DNA of 64,000 nucleotides from positions 1,612,001 to 1,676,000 of the forward strand of contig NZ_CP113915.1 in assembly GCF_029395435.1 (NCBI RefSeq), in the 5' to 3' direction. Below, piece by piece: positions 54,596 through 62,944 of the stretch. The position numbers and the translations under genes are program-made. The stretch is from Bifidobacterium sp. ESL0790 (GTDB lineage: Bacteria > Actinomycetota > Actinomycetes > Actinomycetales > Bifidobacteriaceae). Every line of letters begins with the position of its first letter. Within the stretch, counting starts at the first letter, position 1. Below the pieces are notes generated by a model. It did not search any database and was not told the DNA's origin. It worked only from the letters and a program-made list of their open reading frames with translations.

Positions 54596-57500
54596 TCAAA
54601 CGGTTCGCTTTTCACCCTCCACGACCAGCGAGACCGGGTCGCCGGAGAGGCGCTGGATGTCGACGCCGCCGGCGCGCACCGTGACCTCGAGCAACGAGCC
54701 ATGCACGCGGATGCGGTAGGTGAGCGACTTCCACTCCCCCGGCAGACGCGGGTCGAGGGTGAGGCCCTGGCCGCCCGAGTCGCGCAGGCCGCCGAAGCCG
54801 GAGACCACGGAGAGCCACACGCCGCCGGCCGAGGCCAGATGGATGCCGTCGGAGGTGTTGCCGTGCAGGTTGGCCACGTCGGCGTAGAGCGCCTCGTCGA
54901 AGTATTTCATGGCCAGCTCGTCATGGCCCACCTCGGCGGCGATGATCTGCTGGGCCGAGGCCGAGAGCGAGGAGTCGCCGGTGGTCAGCGGGTCGTAGAA
55001 GTCGAAGTCGCGCAGCTTGGAGGGCAGGTCGAACTGCTGGGAGAGCAGGTAGAGCGCCAAGACGGTGTCGGTCTGCTTCAGCACCTGGTGCCGGTAGATC
55101 ATCATCGGATGGTAGTGCAGCAGCAGCGGGCGCAGGGTGTTGTGCTTGAAGTCCCAGGTCTGCCGGTTGAGGAAATCGGCGTCCTGCAGGTGGATGCCCG
55201 TCTCCGAATCCACGGGCAGGGTCATCGCGTCGGCCACCTCGAGCCAATGGCTGGATTCGTCGGAGAGGATCTGCAGGCGCTTGACCGCCTCGGAACGCTG
55301 TTGGTCGTCGAGGTCGCCCAGAGCGCGGACGGCGGCCCGCAGGTTGTATTGGGCCATGACGTTGGTGTAGTAGTTGTCGTCCACCAGCGCGCTGTATTCG
55401 TCAGGCCCGGTGACCGTGTTGATGTGGAATTGGCCGTCGGGGCCCATGTAGCCCAGGCTCGCCCACATCCTGGCCGTCTCGACAAGGATGTCGATGCCTT
55501 TCTCACCCATGAACTCCATGTCGCCGGTGGCCGAGACGTACTGGCAGACCGCGTAGGCGATGTCGGCGTCGATGTGGTATTGGGCGGTGCCGGCCTCGAA
55601 GAAGGCGGAGGCCTCCTCGCCGTTGATCGTCCTCCAGGGGAAGAGCGCCCCGTCGACGTTCATCGTGGCGGCGCGCTTGCGGGCCGCGGGCAGCATGCGG
55701 TAGCGGAAGTCGAGCGCGTCCTTGGCGCGGTCGGGCGAGTTGTAGGTGAGGAACGGGACGATGAAAGCCTCGGTGTCCCAGAAGTAGTGACCGGAATAGC
55801 CGGTGCCGCTCAGGCCCTTGGCCGCGATGCCGTTGGGCACAAAGGCGGTGGTCTGCGCCAGCTGGAAGATCTCCCAGCGCAGCACCTGTTGGGTGCGCCC
55901 GCCGTCATCGGCCTCCACGTTGATGTCGGCCTGCGACCAGAAGCGTTCGAGCCACTGGCGCTGCAGGGTACACAGGGAATCCAGGCCCTCCCGCTCGGCC
56001 CAGGCCAGGGTGGAGGCGCAGCGCTGGAAGAGCACCACGGAGTTGCGCCCGTTGCGGCCCACGGCCTTCAGGCCCTTGCGCACGCCGATGGGGGTGACGC
56101 GGTGGTTGTTGTAGGCGGAATAGCGCACGACGGTGGCCGTCTGGCCGTTGACGACCTCAATATCGAAGGTCTGGGGCACGGAGGCGCCATCGGCGCGTTG
56201 GGCCACGCCCACGGCCATGGTGCACCCGGAGTGCTTGCAGTGGTAGGCGCCGAAGGTCTCGTTCTTGTCGCTTTGCGAGACGGCGTCGACCTCGAGCTTG
56301 CGTAGGCCGCCGTCGGCGATGAGGTCGGCCTTGCGCGGATCGACGTCGCGCGAGACCTCGGGATGCTGCACGTTGATCGGTGCGGCCACATGCACCTTGA
56401 GGCTCTCGCCCACGGCATGCAGCTTGATCGTGTTCACCAGAAGGTCCGCGCGGAAGAGGCAGGCCATGGTCGTGATCTCGACCTCGAGGCTGGCGTTCTC
56501 CCCCACCTCGTAACGATAGCTGCGGGTGGCCGTGCCCTGCTTGAAGTCCACGCTCTGCTTGTAGCAGCCGGGCGCGGTGAGCACCCTGCCGCCGACGCTG
56601 AAACGGAAATCGGAGGTGTCGGGCACACCCTGCACCACCTGGCCGATCCTGGCGAAGCCGTAGGCCTCCTCGGCGTGCCTGATGGCGAAAGTCTCGTGGA
56701 ACCCGCTGATGAACGTGCCGGAGCCCAGGTCCCTCGGCTGGCCGGATTCGGCCCTGACGCCGATGGAGCCGTTGGAGACGGAGAACAGGGTGGCGCTCTC
56801 CTCGCTCGGCTCGCCGTATTGCGTGAAGCTCCACGGGTCGATCGGGTATTTCTCGGTGTCGAGATGGCCTGGTGTGGTGGGGTCGGAAGTCTCGTATTTG
56901 CCGTCGAGCAGCTGGCCGAGCTCGGTGACGACGATGTTGGCGCCGGCGTCGAGCAGTGCCTGCCGCCCCGCGCCGCGATCGACGCCGACGACCAGGCCGA
57001 AGTGGCCGGCCGCGCCCGAGGCCACGCCGGAGAGCGCGTCCTCCAGGACGATCGAGCGGGAATAGCGCACCCTGAACGAACGGGAGGCGTATTGGTAGGT
57101 GTCGGGGGCCGGCTTGCCCGCCAGGTTGTGCTGGGCGCGCACGTTGCCGTCGACCACAATGTCGAAATATTTGAGGATGCCGGCGGCGAGCAGCACCTCG
57201 CGGGCGTTGCGGGAGCTGGAGACCACGGCGAGCTTCTTGCCCACGGCGCGCAGATGCTGCAGCACGTCGACCACATCGTCGTAGGGCTCGATGCCCTGCT
57301 CGTGCAGCAGGCGCTCGAACTCCTCGTTCTTGCGGTTGCCGAGCCCGCAGATGGTGTTCTGGTCGGGGGTGTCTTCCGGATTGCCGTGCTCGAGGACGAT
57401 GCCACGGCTGCGCATCAGCGCGTCGACGCCGTCGTAACGCGGCTTGCCGTCCACGTATTTGAAATAGTCCTCGTCGGTATAAGGCGCCACATCGTCGGGG

Positions 57501-57733
57501 AGCACCGAGATGAAAAGCCGCTTCCAGGCCTCCTTGTGCAGGTTGACCGTAGGGGTGAGCACGCCGTCGAGGTCGAAGAGGGCGGCGTCGAAATCCTCCA
57601 GGCGCCAGGTGAAGGGCTTGTCGGGCTTACTGGGCTCGCTGCCATTGCCTGCCATTGCGGGATTCGTATTCGAAATGTTTTGGGCCACCATGCCCTCAGC
57701 CTTGTTTTCGGTCTCGTTCTGCTCCACGCCCAT
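54596..57733 (-). CDS. Fused beta-phosphoglucomutase (HAD) and GH65 disaccharide phosphorylase
   Basis: A 1045-aa two-domain enzyme. Residues ~20-265 form a HAD hydrolase of the beta-PGM group: DxD nucleophile motif FDLDGVLTP, VVSSSRNAREVL and VLEDALSGVASG. Residues ~290-1045 form a GH65 (alpha/alpha)6 phosphorylase: GHYFWDTEAF, GALFPWRTINGEEAS and TVTGPDEYSALVDDNYYTN with the likely catalytic acid Glu in GPDEY. GH65 releases beta-glucose 1-phosphate from trehalose, kojibiose, nigerose or maltose, and the fused mutase would convert it to glucose 6-phosphate. The linkage specificity cannot be told from the sequence alone. The start at 57733 has AGAGGAG about eight bases upstream; two earlier Met codons lack good sites. 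Confidence 0.88.
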   Translation of the reverse strand: MGVEQNETENKAEGMVAQNISNTNPAMAGNGSEPSKPDKPFTWRLEDFDAALFDLDGVLTPTVNLHKEAWKRLFISVLPDDVAPYTDEDYFKYVDGKPRYDGVDALMRSRGIVLEHGNPEDTPDQNTICGLGNRKNEEFERLLHEQGIEPYDDVVDVLQHLRAVGKKLAVVSSSRNAREVLLAAGILKYFDIVVDGNVRAQHNLAGKPAPDTYQYASRSFRVRYSRSIVLEDALSGVASGAAGHFGLVVGVDRGAGRQALLDAGANIVVTELGQLLDGKYETSDPTTPGHLDTEKYPIDPWSFTQYGEPSEESATLFSVSNGSIGVRAESGQPRDLGSGTFISGFHETFAIRHAEEAYGFARIGQVVQGVPDTSDFRFSVGGRVLTAPGCYKQSVDFKQGTATRSYRYEVGENASLEVEITTMACLFRADLLVNTIKLHAVGESLKVHVAAPINVQHPEVSRDVDPRKADLIADGGLRKLEVDAVSQSDKNETFGAYHCKHSGCTMAVGVAQRADGASVPQTFDIEVVNGQTATVVRYSAYNNHRVTPIGVRKGLKAVGRNGRNSVVLFQRCASTLAWAEREGLDSLCTLQRQWLERFWSQADINVEADDGGRTQQVLRWEIFQLAQTTAFVPNGIAAKGLSGTGYSGHYFWDTEAFIVPFLTYNSPDRAKDALDFRYRMLPAARKRAATMNVDGALFPWRTINGEEASAFFEAGTAQYHIDADIAYAVCQYVSATGDMEFMGEKGIDILVETARMWASLGYMGPDGQFHINTVTGPDEYSALVDDNYYTNVMAQYNLRAAVRALGDLDDQQRSEAVKRLQILSDESSHWLEVADAMTLPVDSETGIHLQDADFLNRQTWDFKHNTLRPLLLHYHPMMIYRHQVLKQTDTVLALYLLSQQFDLPSKLRDFDFYDPLTTGDSSLSASAQQIIAAEVGHDELAMKYFDEALYADVANLHGNTSDGIHLASAGGVWLSVVSGFGGLRDSGGQGLTLDPRLPGEWKSLTYRIRVHGSLLEVTVRAGGVDIQRLSGDPVSLVVEGEKRTV

Positions 57734-57894
57734 CGTCCCGCTCCTCTTCGCTGACATCAGGAACCACAACAACCAACTCGTTCATTCGACTTGGCACAAG
57801 ACAGGCAAAACCACAGCCAAACTGCGTCACACATGCTAGAAGTCCATCCATGGATCAGCCCATGCATACACGCGGTGGAAAAACCCTAGGAAAG

Positions 57895-57966
57895 TACCCC
57901 CTGAGAGAGTCGAACTCTCGTTGTCAGATTGAAAGTCTGGTGTCCTAACCGTTAGACGAAGGGGGC
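57895..57966 (-). tRNA. tRNA-Glu (anticodon TTC)
   Basis: Cloverleaf on the minus strand: acceptor GCCCCCT/AGGGGGT, D arm GTCTAACGGTTAGGAC, anticodon loop CTTTCAA with TTC, T arm GAGAGTTCGACTCTC. CCA is not encoded. Confidence 0.93.
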
Positions 57967-58231
57967 CAACAACCTTTTTAGGTTACGTGAGAAGGCAGAC
58001 CGAAAAGCCCCTCGGCGTGTTGTGTTTCCGGGGCCGGGCGGCCTTGCGGCACAAAGGGCGCGGAACCGCCCGCCGCGAGCGCCTTTTCGACGATTTCGCG
58101 GCGGGTTTGCGGCCCGATTTTGCGACGTTATCCGTGGGCTCTATCGGGGATGCCATACGGCGAAGGTTGGCGTGCTCCGATCATGCCTTTCCTCGCTGAG
58201 TCATGGACTGGAATGTTTGGTTTTTCAGATT

Positions 58232-58396
58232 GTTCTTCGGCATGAATAGTCAGGAATGCCGAAAACCGTTCACCTGGCAACCGCCAGTAAGCGTTCTTCG
58301 GCATAGGATATCGGGGATGCCGAAAACCGTTCATTGAGGAGCCCTCAGTGATTGTTCTTCGGCATAAGCGAGTAGGCGTGCCGAAGACCAATCAGA
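58232..58396. repeat. 61-bp tandem array of double hairpins (2.7 units)
   Basis: Units start with GTTCTTCGGCAT at 58232, 58293 and 58354. Each has hairpin 1 TTCGGCAT/ATGCCGAA (TTCGGCA/TGCCGAA in unit 3) with a variable loop. In units 1 and 2 a second hairpin follows: CTGGC-AACC-GCCAG in unit 1, TGAGG-AGC-CCTCA in unit 2, which changed on both sides. AACCGTTCA between them is conserved. Confidence 0.85.
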
Positions 58397-58466
58397 ATCA
58401 CCCACACCCCGAATTCCCAAAGAAAAGCAACGGGACGAGACACCTACGTCCGCAAGACAAGACCAA

Positions 58467-58497
58467 GGTCATGGACCAAATATTCCGGTCCATGACC
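58467..58497 (-). terminator. Terminator hairpin after trmB
   Basis: Perfect 11-bp arms GGTCATGGACC and GGTCCATGACC around AAATATTCC; the minus-strand tail is TTGGTCTTGTCTTG. It lies 50 bases after the trmB stop. Confidence 0.7.
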
Positions 58498-58546
58498 ACC
58501 GTGGATATGGAACCCTTGGTTGGATTTGGGTTTGGACGCGGCCGTT

Positions 58547-59347
58547 TCAGAGCGCCTGATAGGTGAAATCGTGGATCAGGCGGCCGGCGGCGAGGCCCTT
58601 CTTCTCGAAATTCGTCAGCACGCGGCCGCCGAACCGCTCGGATTCCTTGAAATCGGCGTGAGGCAACGAAGCGGCCTCCCCCGCCGTCCCCTTGCCCACA
58701 TGCTCGGTAGGCAGCGAGACCGTGAACGTGCCGACATTGCTGAAGTCATCGCGGCCGTCCATCACCTCGTGGACATGCAGCGCATAGTCTTCGATATCAG
58801 TCGAGAGACGCCACAAACCTTGCGGCTTCAACGATTGGTGGATGTCGCACGCCAGGTCGGGCTGCACGATGCGGCGCTTGTGGTGGCGCATCTTGGGCCA
58901 CGGGTCGGGGAAGAACGTCCACACCTCGTCGATCGCTCCCGGCTCGGCCACCGCGAACAATTCGGGGGCGTTGACCTGGGCGATACGGAGGTTGCACAGG
59001 CCGCGCTTGCCCGCCATCAACATGGTGTGCGCCACGCCCGGATCATAGACCTCCACCGCCAAGAAGTTCACATCGGAGCGCGCCTCGGCCGCCGCCACCA
59101 CGTTCTCGCCCTGCCCGGTGCCGATCTCGACGATCACCGGATGGCCGTTGCCCCAGGCCTCCCGGGCGAAGGCGGCATCGAAGACGAACCCCGGCCTGAT
59201 GTCGAGCGAGCCTGGCGCGGGGTTGATGTCGAGCAGGAAGTCGGGCGAATACTTGTCCCACGCGCGCTGGAGCCGGTCGGTCAAGCGCCCGGTGCGCCTC
59301 ACAAACGAAAGGACATGATGAATCTGCGTCTTGTTGTTCTCTTGCAC
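58547..59347 (-). CDS. trmB: tRNA (guanine-N7-)-methyltransferase TrmB
   Basis: A 266-aa SAM-dependent enzyme that methylates G46 in the tRNA variable loop. SAM motif I is [11 protein letters not shown] near residue 73, motif [13 protein letters not shown], and the TrmB signature [15 protein letters not shown] lies near 145; [12 protein letters not shown] follows. The start GTG 59347 has TAGACT six bases upstream (59354-59359) and no separate leader, which suggests a leaderless mRNA. Confidence 0.93.
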   Translation of the reverse strand: MQENNKTQIHHVLSFVRRTGRLTDRLQRAWDKYSPDFLLDINPAPGSLDIRPGFVFDAAFAREAWGNGHPVIVEIGTGQGENVVAAAEARSDVNFLAVEVYDPGVAHTMLMAGKRGLCNLRIAQVNAPELFAVAEPGAIDEVWTFFPDPWPKMRHHKRRIVQPDLACDIHQSLKPQGLWRLSTDIEDYALHVHEVMDGRDDFSNVGTFTVSLPTEHVGKGTAGEAASLPHADFKESERFGGRVLTNFEKKGLAAGRLIHDFTYQAL

Positions 59348-59353
59348 CCCGCC

Positions 59354-59359
59354 AGTCTA
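59354..59359 (-). promoter_or_regulatory. Putative -10 hexamer for leaderless trmB
   Basis: TAGACT on the minus strand ends six bases before the GTG start of trmB. Confidence 0.4.
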
Positions 59360-59409
59360 TCGTCAGCCCCACCACCATCCACCGCCCGTCCATAGGCCTC
59401 TCCCACCGA

Positions 59410-59552
59410 TTTTCTATCGCTGATTCGCACTCACCAACAGAAAACGTCCATTGGGGTACTTTTCTATCGCTGAGTGATGCTCACAGATAGGAAATGTCCA
59501 TATCAGAACATTTTCTATCATTCAGCGTGAGTCAGCGATAGGAAACATGCAT
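59410..59552. repeat. Array of three TATCGCTGA-family palindromic repeats
   Basis: Units begin TTTTCTATC at 59410, 59460 and 59511 (50-51-base period). Unit 2 pairs CTATCGCTGAG with CTCACAGATAG, unit 3 CTATCATTCAGCG with GTCAGCGATAG less regularly. Each ends in (G)GAAA-N-GTCCAT or a close variant. Same family as 44754-44823. Confidence 0.8.
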
Positions 59553-59734
59553 GGGCCGGTGATTTTCCCGGGTGTATGGCAAACGATATGTGTGGATGGA
59601 TTTTGTGCGCTTGCTGAGACCCGTCAAAGCCGCATGACAATGCGAGACTGGCGGAAGCACAACGAAAAGCATAGAACGTTGCAAATTCCGTGATGAAATC
59701 CGCCACAGATTGGCGCGGGCGCGCCGGTGACATG

Positions 59735-59740
59735 TAGACT
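59735..59740 (+). promoter_or_regulatory. Putative -10 hexamer for a leaderless membrane-protein mRNA
   Basis: TAGACT ends seven bases before ATG 59748; TTGGCG at 59710-59715 could be the -35. No ribosome-binding site precedes the start. Confidence 0.45.
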
Positions 59741-59747
59741 GATACCT

Positions 59748-60698
59748 ATGAACAACTATAGTTCCAGCAGCACAAACGACCCGCAGCCGAGCCAAGGCGC
59801 CACCGGCTCACCGAACCCCGGCCAGCAGGGCGGCCCGCAATACAACGCGAACGGCGCGTGGCAGAAGCCGACGCAGACCTTCAACGCCAACGCATCCGCC
59901 GCGAGCCAGCCCTCGGCCAACACCAACCGGCCGGCCGCCGGAGCGGGCCAGCAGGCGCCGGGCGTGAACCAGCAATCGCAACCCCAGCAGCCTCAGCAAC
60001 CTCAATCCGCCAACCAGGCCAGCTCACCATATGAGTCGCCCTACGGCACGCCGACGTCGTCATATTCCTTCGACGGCTACATCGGCGGGCAGGGTGCCGG
60101 GAATCCGGGCAACGGCCAGTACCAGCAGAGCCAGGGCAACCCGCAGCCGAACTACAGCGCCCCGGCCGCGCAGCCATACGCCGGGCAATACCAGCCGTAC
60201 ACGCCGAGCTACCAAACCCAGCCGAACACGGCGGCGAACGGCGGATACGTCCCCTACGTCCCCGTTGAGAGCAACCGCTGGAACACGCTGTGCATCGTGG
60301 GCTTCGTCCTCTCCTTCATCTTCGCTCCCGTCGGCCTGGTCCTCTCGATCATCGCGATGAACCAAATCAACAAGACCGGCGAGCAGAGCAAGGGGCTGAG
60401 CATCGCGGGCATTGTGATCAGCGCGATCGGCACCGTCTCGCTCATCATCGTGGTCGTCCTCATCGTCGTGGCCATCTCGATGGCCGGCGACTCCTCATAT
60501 TCGGACGATGACGACTGCTATTACGACGAGGATTGTTCCTCGGAGCAGACATACCTCGACACCGACCACGGCATCCAGGCCAGCACGCAGGACACCGCCG
60601 ATCTCATCTGGGCCAAGCCCTCCATGCTCAGCGGCGCGGATGGCAACGTCGCCGAGACCCTGTATCTGCAGACCACCGGTCTCTCGCAGTGGCTCTGA
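59748..60698 (+). CDS. DUF4190-like membrane protein with Gln/Pro/Asn-rich N-terminus
   Basis: A 316-aa protein. Residues 1-175 are low-complexity, rich in Gln, Asn, Pro, Ser and Tyr (PQQPQQPQS, YAGQYQPYTPSYQTQ). Two transmembrane helices follow, NTLCIVGFVLSFIFAPVGLVLSII and a second of about 24 residues ending VVVLIVVAIS, separated by MNQINKTGEQSKGLSIAG, which is the DUF4190 pattern. An acidic stretch (SDDDDCYYDEDC) precedes a short C-terminal region. Such proteins are common in actinobacteria and of unknown function; a scaffold role at the cell envelope is only a guess. Probably leaderless. Confidence 0.75.
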   Translation: MNNYSSSSTNDPQPSQGATGSPNPGQQGGPQYNANGAWQKPTQTFNANASAASQPSANTNRPAAGAGQQAPGVNQQSQPQQPQQPQSANQASSPYESPYGTPTSSYSFDGYIGGQGAGNPGNGQYQQSQGNPQPNYSAPAAQPYAGQYQPYTPSYQTQPNTAANGGYVPYVPVESNRWNTLCIVGFVLSFIFAPVGLVLSIIAMNQINKTGEQSKGLSIAGIVISAIGTVSLIIVVVLIVVAISMAGDSSYSDDDDCYYDEDCSSEQTYLDTDHGIQASTQDTADLIWAKPSMLSGADGNVAETLYLQTTGLSQWL

Positions 60699-60867
60699 AG
60701 ACGCGTGGCCATCAGGACGTTAGTTTGACGGCGCTTGCCGACGTTTTGTATGACGACACGGAAAAATCGCTGGAACACTAGGCGACACGCTGTGCCTCAT
60801 CCAAGACTTGCGCATTTCCCGGTTTTCAGTAATATAGATACTCGGCTGCTTGATGAAAGCAAGCCAC

Positions 60868-60941
60868 GGCTCCGTAGCTCAGTTGGTTAGAGCGCCGCCC
60901 TGTCACGGCGGAGGTCACCAGTTCAAGTCTGGCCGGAGTCG
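60868..60941 (+). tRNA. tRNA-Asp (anticodon GTC)
   Basis: Acceptor GGCTCCG/CGGAGTC (one G-U), D arm GCTCAGTTGGTTAGAGC, anticodon stem CCGCC/GGCGG with loop CTGTCAC, T loop TTCAAGT. CCA not encoded. One mismatch at the base of the T stem. Confidence 0.93.
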
Positions 60942-60954
60942 CTCGAATGGTCTT

Positions 60955-60976
60955 AAGCCCGGTTCGCCGGGTTTTT
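60955..60976 (+). terminator. Terminator after tRNA-Asp
   Basis: CCCGG-TTCG-CCGGG followed by TTTTT. Confidence 0.8.
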
Positions 60977-60987
60977 GATTTATTCAT

Positions 60988-61063
60988 GGCTCTGTAGCTC
61001 AGTTGGTAGAGCGAACGACTGAAAATCGTTAGGTCAGCGGATCGATGCCGCTCGGAGCCACCA
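60988..61063 (+). tRNA. tRNA-Phe (anticodon GAA)
   Basis: Acceptor GGCTCTG/CGGAGCC, D arm GCTCAGTTGGTAGAGC, anticodon stem ACGAC/ATCGT region with loop CTGAAAA, T loop TCGATG. CCA follows the discriminator A at 61061-61063. Confidence 0.93.
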
Positions 61064-61067
61064 CTCA

Positions 61068-61107
61068 GGTCTCGAAACCAAGTCATCACGGTTTCGAGAC
61101 TTTTTCA
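61068..61107 (+). terminator. Terminator after tRNA-Phe
   Basis: GTCTCGAAACC pairs perfectly with GGTTTCGAGAC, followed by TTTTT. Confidence 0.85.
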
Positions 61108-61456
61108 TTCTCACCGACGAGCTGGTCCTCACCAAACCCAGCATTTACCCAGCAGATTCAAGAAACAGGATGCAGAGGACTTGCTTCCTGTAAAAAAGGA
61201 ATATCCTAAATCAGGTGATATATTGTTCTTGTCGGTTGCGGCATCGCAAACCTTTCGAAGATTAGGCGGCAATAAAGCTTTATCGGAAGGGGTCGCAACT
61301 GATACTAGACATTACATGTCTTTCTCAATATGGCCGTCGGCCCCGATGTTTGGAAACAGACACCGGGGCCGAGGTGTATCGCCTTCCCTGTCTCCGCTAA
61401 TGCAACGCGGCAAGAACACTTAAAGATGACGCCGCGGCCACCGCTCCCTGCTCTGT
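61108..61456. other. AT-richer region between tRNA-Phe and the phosphatase gene
   Basis: 61140-61330 is notably lower in GC than its surroundings and contains an open frame without a good ribosome-binding site or family match. A hairpin GGCCCCG...CGGGGCC at about 61338-61371 may end the phosphatase transcript. The tRNA-flanking position makes a decayed integration remnant possible, but no integrase piece is visible. Confidence 0.4.
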
Positions 61457-61966
61457 TCAGAGCTGCCTGGCGACCCAATCGACGATGTAGGGGGCGACGC
61501 CGTCGATCTGGTCGATGGCGATGTCGAAGTCGCGCGGACCGCCGTACCACGGGTCCACCAGGTCGATCTCGCTTTCGTGCCCCTTCGCGGGCTTCGGGAG
61601 GTCCGGGTCGAAACTGCGATAAAGGTGGACCTCGGAGCGCTTCTCCTCGGGCAGCTGCCACAGCAGCTCGCGCATATGCGAGGCGGTCATCGGCAGGAAG
61701 AGGTCGGTCTCCTCGATCTCCTCGGGGGTGATGCGGTGCGCGAAATGGTGCGCCGGAATCTCGTAGCCCCTGGCCTTGAGCACCCGCACGGCCCTGCGGT
61801 CGATGGGATTGCCGTGCTCCTCGTCACTCACCCCGCTCGACATCACGCGCACGCGGTCGGCCAGGCCCGCGTCCTCGAAACGGGCGCGCAGGATGATCTC
61901 GGCCATGGGCGACCGGCAGATATTGCCGGTGCAGACGGTCATGACGGTGTAAGGCTTCTTGGACAT
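61457..61966 (-). CDS. Low-molecular-weight protein-tyrosine phosphatase
   Basis: A 169-aa phosphatase. The P-loop VCTGNICRSPMAE (C-x5-R-S) is near residue 12, and the general-acid loop has LVDPWYGGPRDF near 139. These enzymes dephosphorylate tyrosines on tyrosine kinases of polysaccharide synthesis or act on small phosphorylated substrates. The Met at 61966 (MSKKPYT) is chosen because homologues start just before the P-loop; a GAAGGAA sequence lies further upstream than usual. No tyrosine kinase is nearby. Confidence 0.9.
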   Translation of the reverse strand: MSKKPYTVMTVCTGNICRSPMAEIILRARFEDAGLADRVRVMSSGVSDEEHGNPIDRRAVRVLKARGYEIPAHHFAHRITPEEIEETDLFLPMTASHMRELLWQLPEEKRSEVHLYRSFDPDLPKPAKGHESEIDLVDPWYGGPRDFDIAIDQIDGVAPYIVDWVARQL

Positions 61967-62235
61967 TGTTCTGGCAACTTTCCTTCGGGAATACAGGCTT
62001 TCGAAATACAAAGTTCTGGGACGCATTATACGGAACACGAACTACAGCCGCCCGAATAAATGCTGCGACCCAAGCGGATATGAATAGGCAAATATTCGAA
62101 ACGGAACGCGACGGCACACCGACGCAGCCCAGCAAGCACCTCAAATCACCGCTATATGCAACGACGCGGATACCGCCGCGAAACCGGCGATACCCGCGTC
62201 ACTGCGCTAAACGCATCAGCAAAAGCCAGGTAGAC

Positions 62236-62895
62236 TTAGAGGTTCTTCTTGTAGGTGGCGAAGCGGAAGGCCTCCACACCCTTCTCGTGCTTCTTGGGGC
62301 TCATCCAACGCCCGTCGTCCACCACGCTCCAGGCACCGGAACGCAGCATCTCGCCCATGTCGGGCGCGTAGGTGTCGGCGTCGAAACGGCCGCGGATGTA
62401 GGTTACATAGGCCTTGTTGGCGAACGGCATGATCTCGCGGAAGATCTGCGCCCCGCCGATCACCCAGATCTCGCTACGGTCCAGGCCGTCGTCGGGAATG
62501 GCCTCCTGACGGGCGAAATCGAGCGCCGCCTCGATGTCATTGGCCGTGGTCGCACCGGCGGCCTTGAATTGCGGGTCGCGCGTGACAACGATGTTGTCGC
62601 GGTTCGGCAACGGACGGAACTTGGGGTTGAGTGAATCCCAGGTCTTGCGGCCCATGATCACCGGGTGCGAGACGGTGAGCTCCTTGAAACGCCGCATGTC
62701 CTCGGCCAAATGCCAAGGCATGCCACCCTGGAATCCCATCGCGTTGGGGCGGCCCTGCATATCGGAGGCGCACACCCAAATCAGATTGACCGAGAAGGTT
62801 TTGACGACATCGTCACCCCAGTCCTCGACCACTCGTTGCCCGGCGGATCCGGGCACGGGTTCGTGATAGCCACTGCGACTACTGTCATGCTCCAT
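62236..62895 (-). CDS. folA: Dihydrofolate reductase
   Basis: A 219-aa NADPH-dependent enzyme that regenerates tetrahydrofolate. Conserved parts: NLIWVCASDMQG, GMPWHLAEDMRRFKELT with the substrate-binding Asp, IMGRKTWDSL, IWVIGGAQIFRE. An approximately 36-residue N-terminal extension precedes the usual start of the fold. The ATG at 62895 has AAGGAG eight bases upstream; an in-frame GTG three codons earlier overlaps that site. It follows thyA in the same direction, forming the thymidylate cycle pair. Confidence 0.93.
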   Translation of the reverse strand: MEHDSSRSGYHEPVPGSAGQRVVEDWGDDVVKTFSVNLIWVCASDMQGRPNAMGFQGGMPWHLAEDMRRFKELTVSHPVIMGRKTWDSLNPKFRPLPNRDNIVVTRDPQFKAAGATTANDIEAALDFARQEAIPDDGLDRSEIWVIGGAQIFREIMPFANKAYVTYIRGRFDADTYAPDMGEMLRSGAWSVVDDGRWMSPKKHEKGVEAFRFATYKKNL

Positions 62896-62944
62896 TTCAT
62901 TCACTCCTTGAATACGGCATTTGGCACCAAGTCTATCGACCGGT

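Larger units (their letters stand above)
57967..58546. other. Intergenic region between tRNA-Glu and trmB, with repeat array
   Basis: 57980-58200 shows no convincing gene. 58232-58396 is a 61-bp tandem array of hairpins. 58467-58497 is a terminator hairpin for trmB. Confidence 0.55.

Noticed and set aside
58232-58396. Regular 61-bp repeats near a tRNA as a CRISPR array
   Set aside because: Only about 2.7 units, the repeats are hairpins with variable loops rather than identical repeats with unique spacers, and no cas gene is in the window.
59410-59552. 50-base repeats as a CRISPR array
   Set aside because: The repeats are imperfect palindromes with degenerate units, the same family occurs singly at 44.8 kb, and there are no cas genes.
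61181-61423. 80-codon plus-strand frame after tRNA-Phe
   Set aside because: No ribosome-binding site, crosses a hairpin and converges on the phosphatase gene; composition is unusual but there is no support as a gene.
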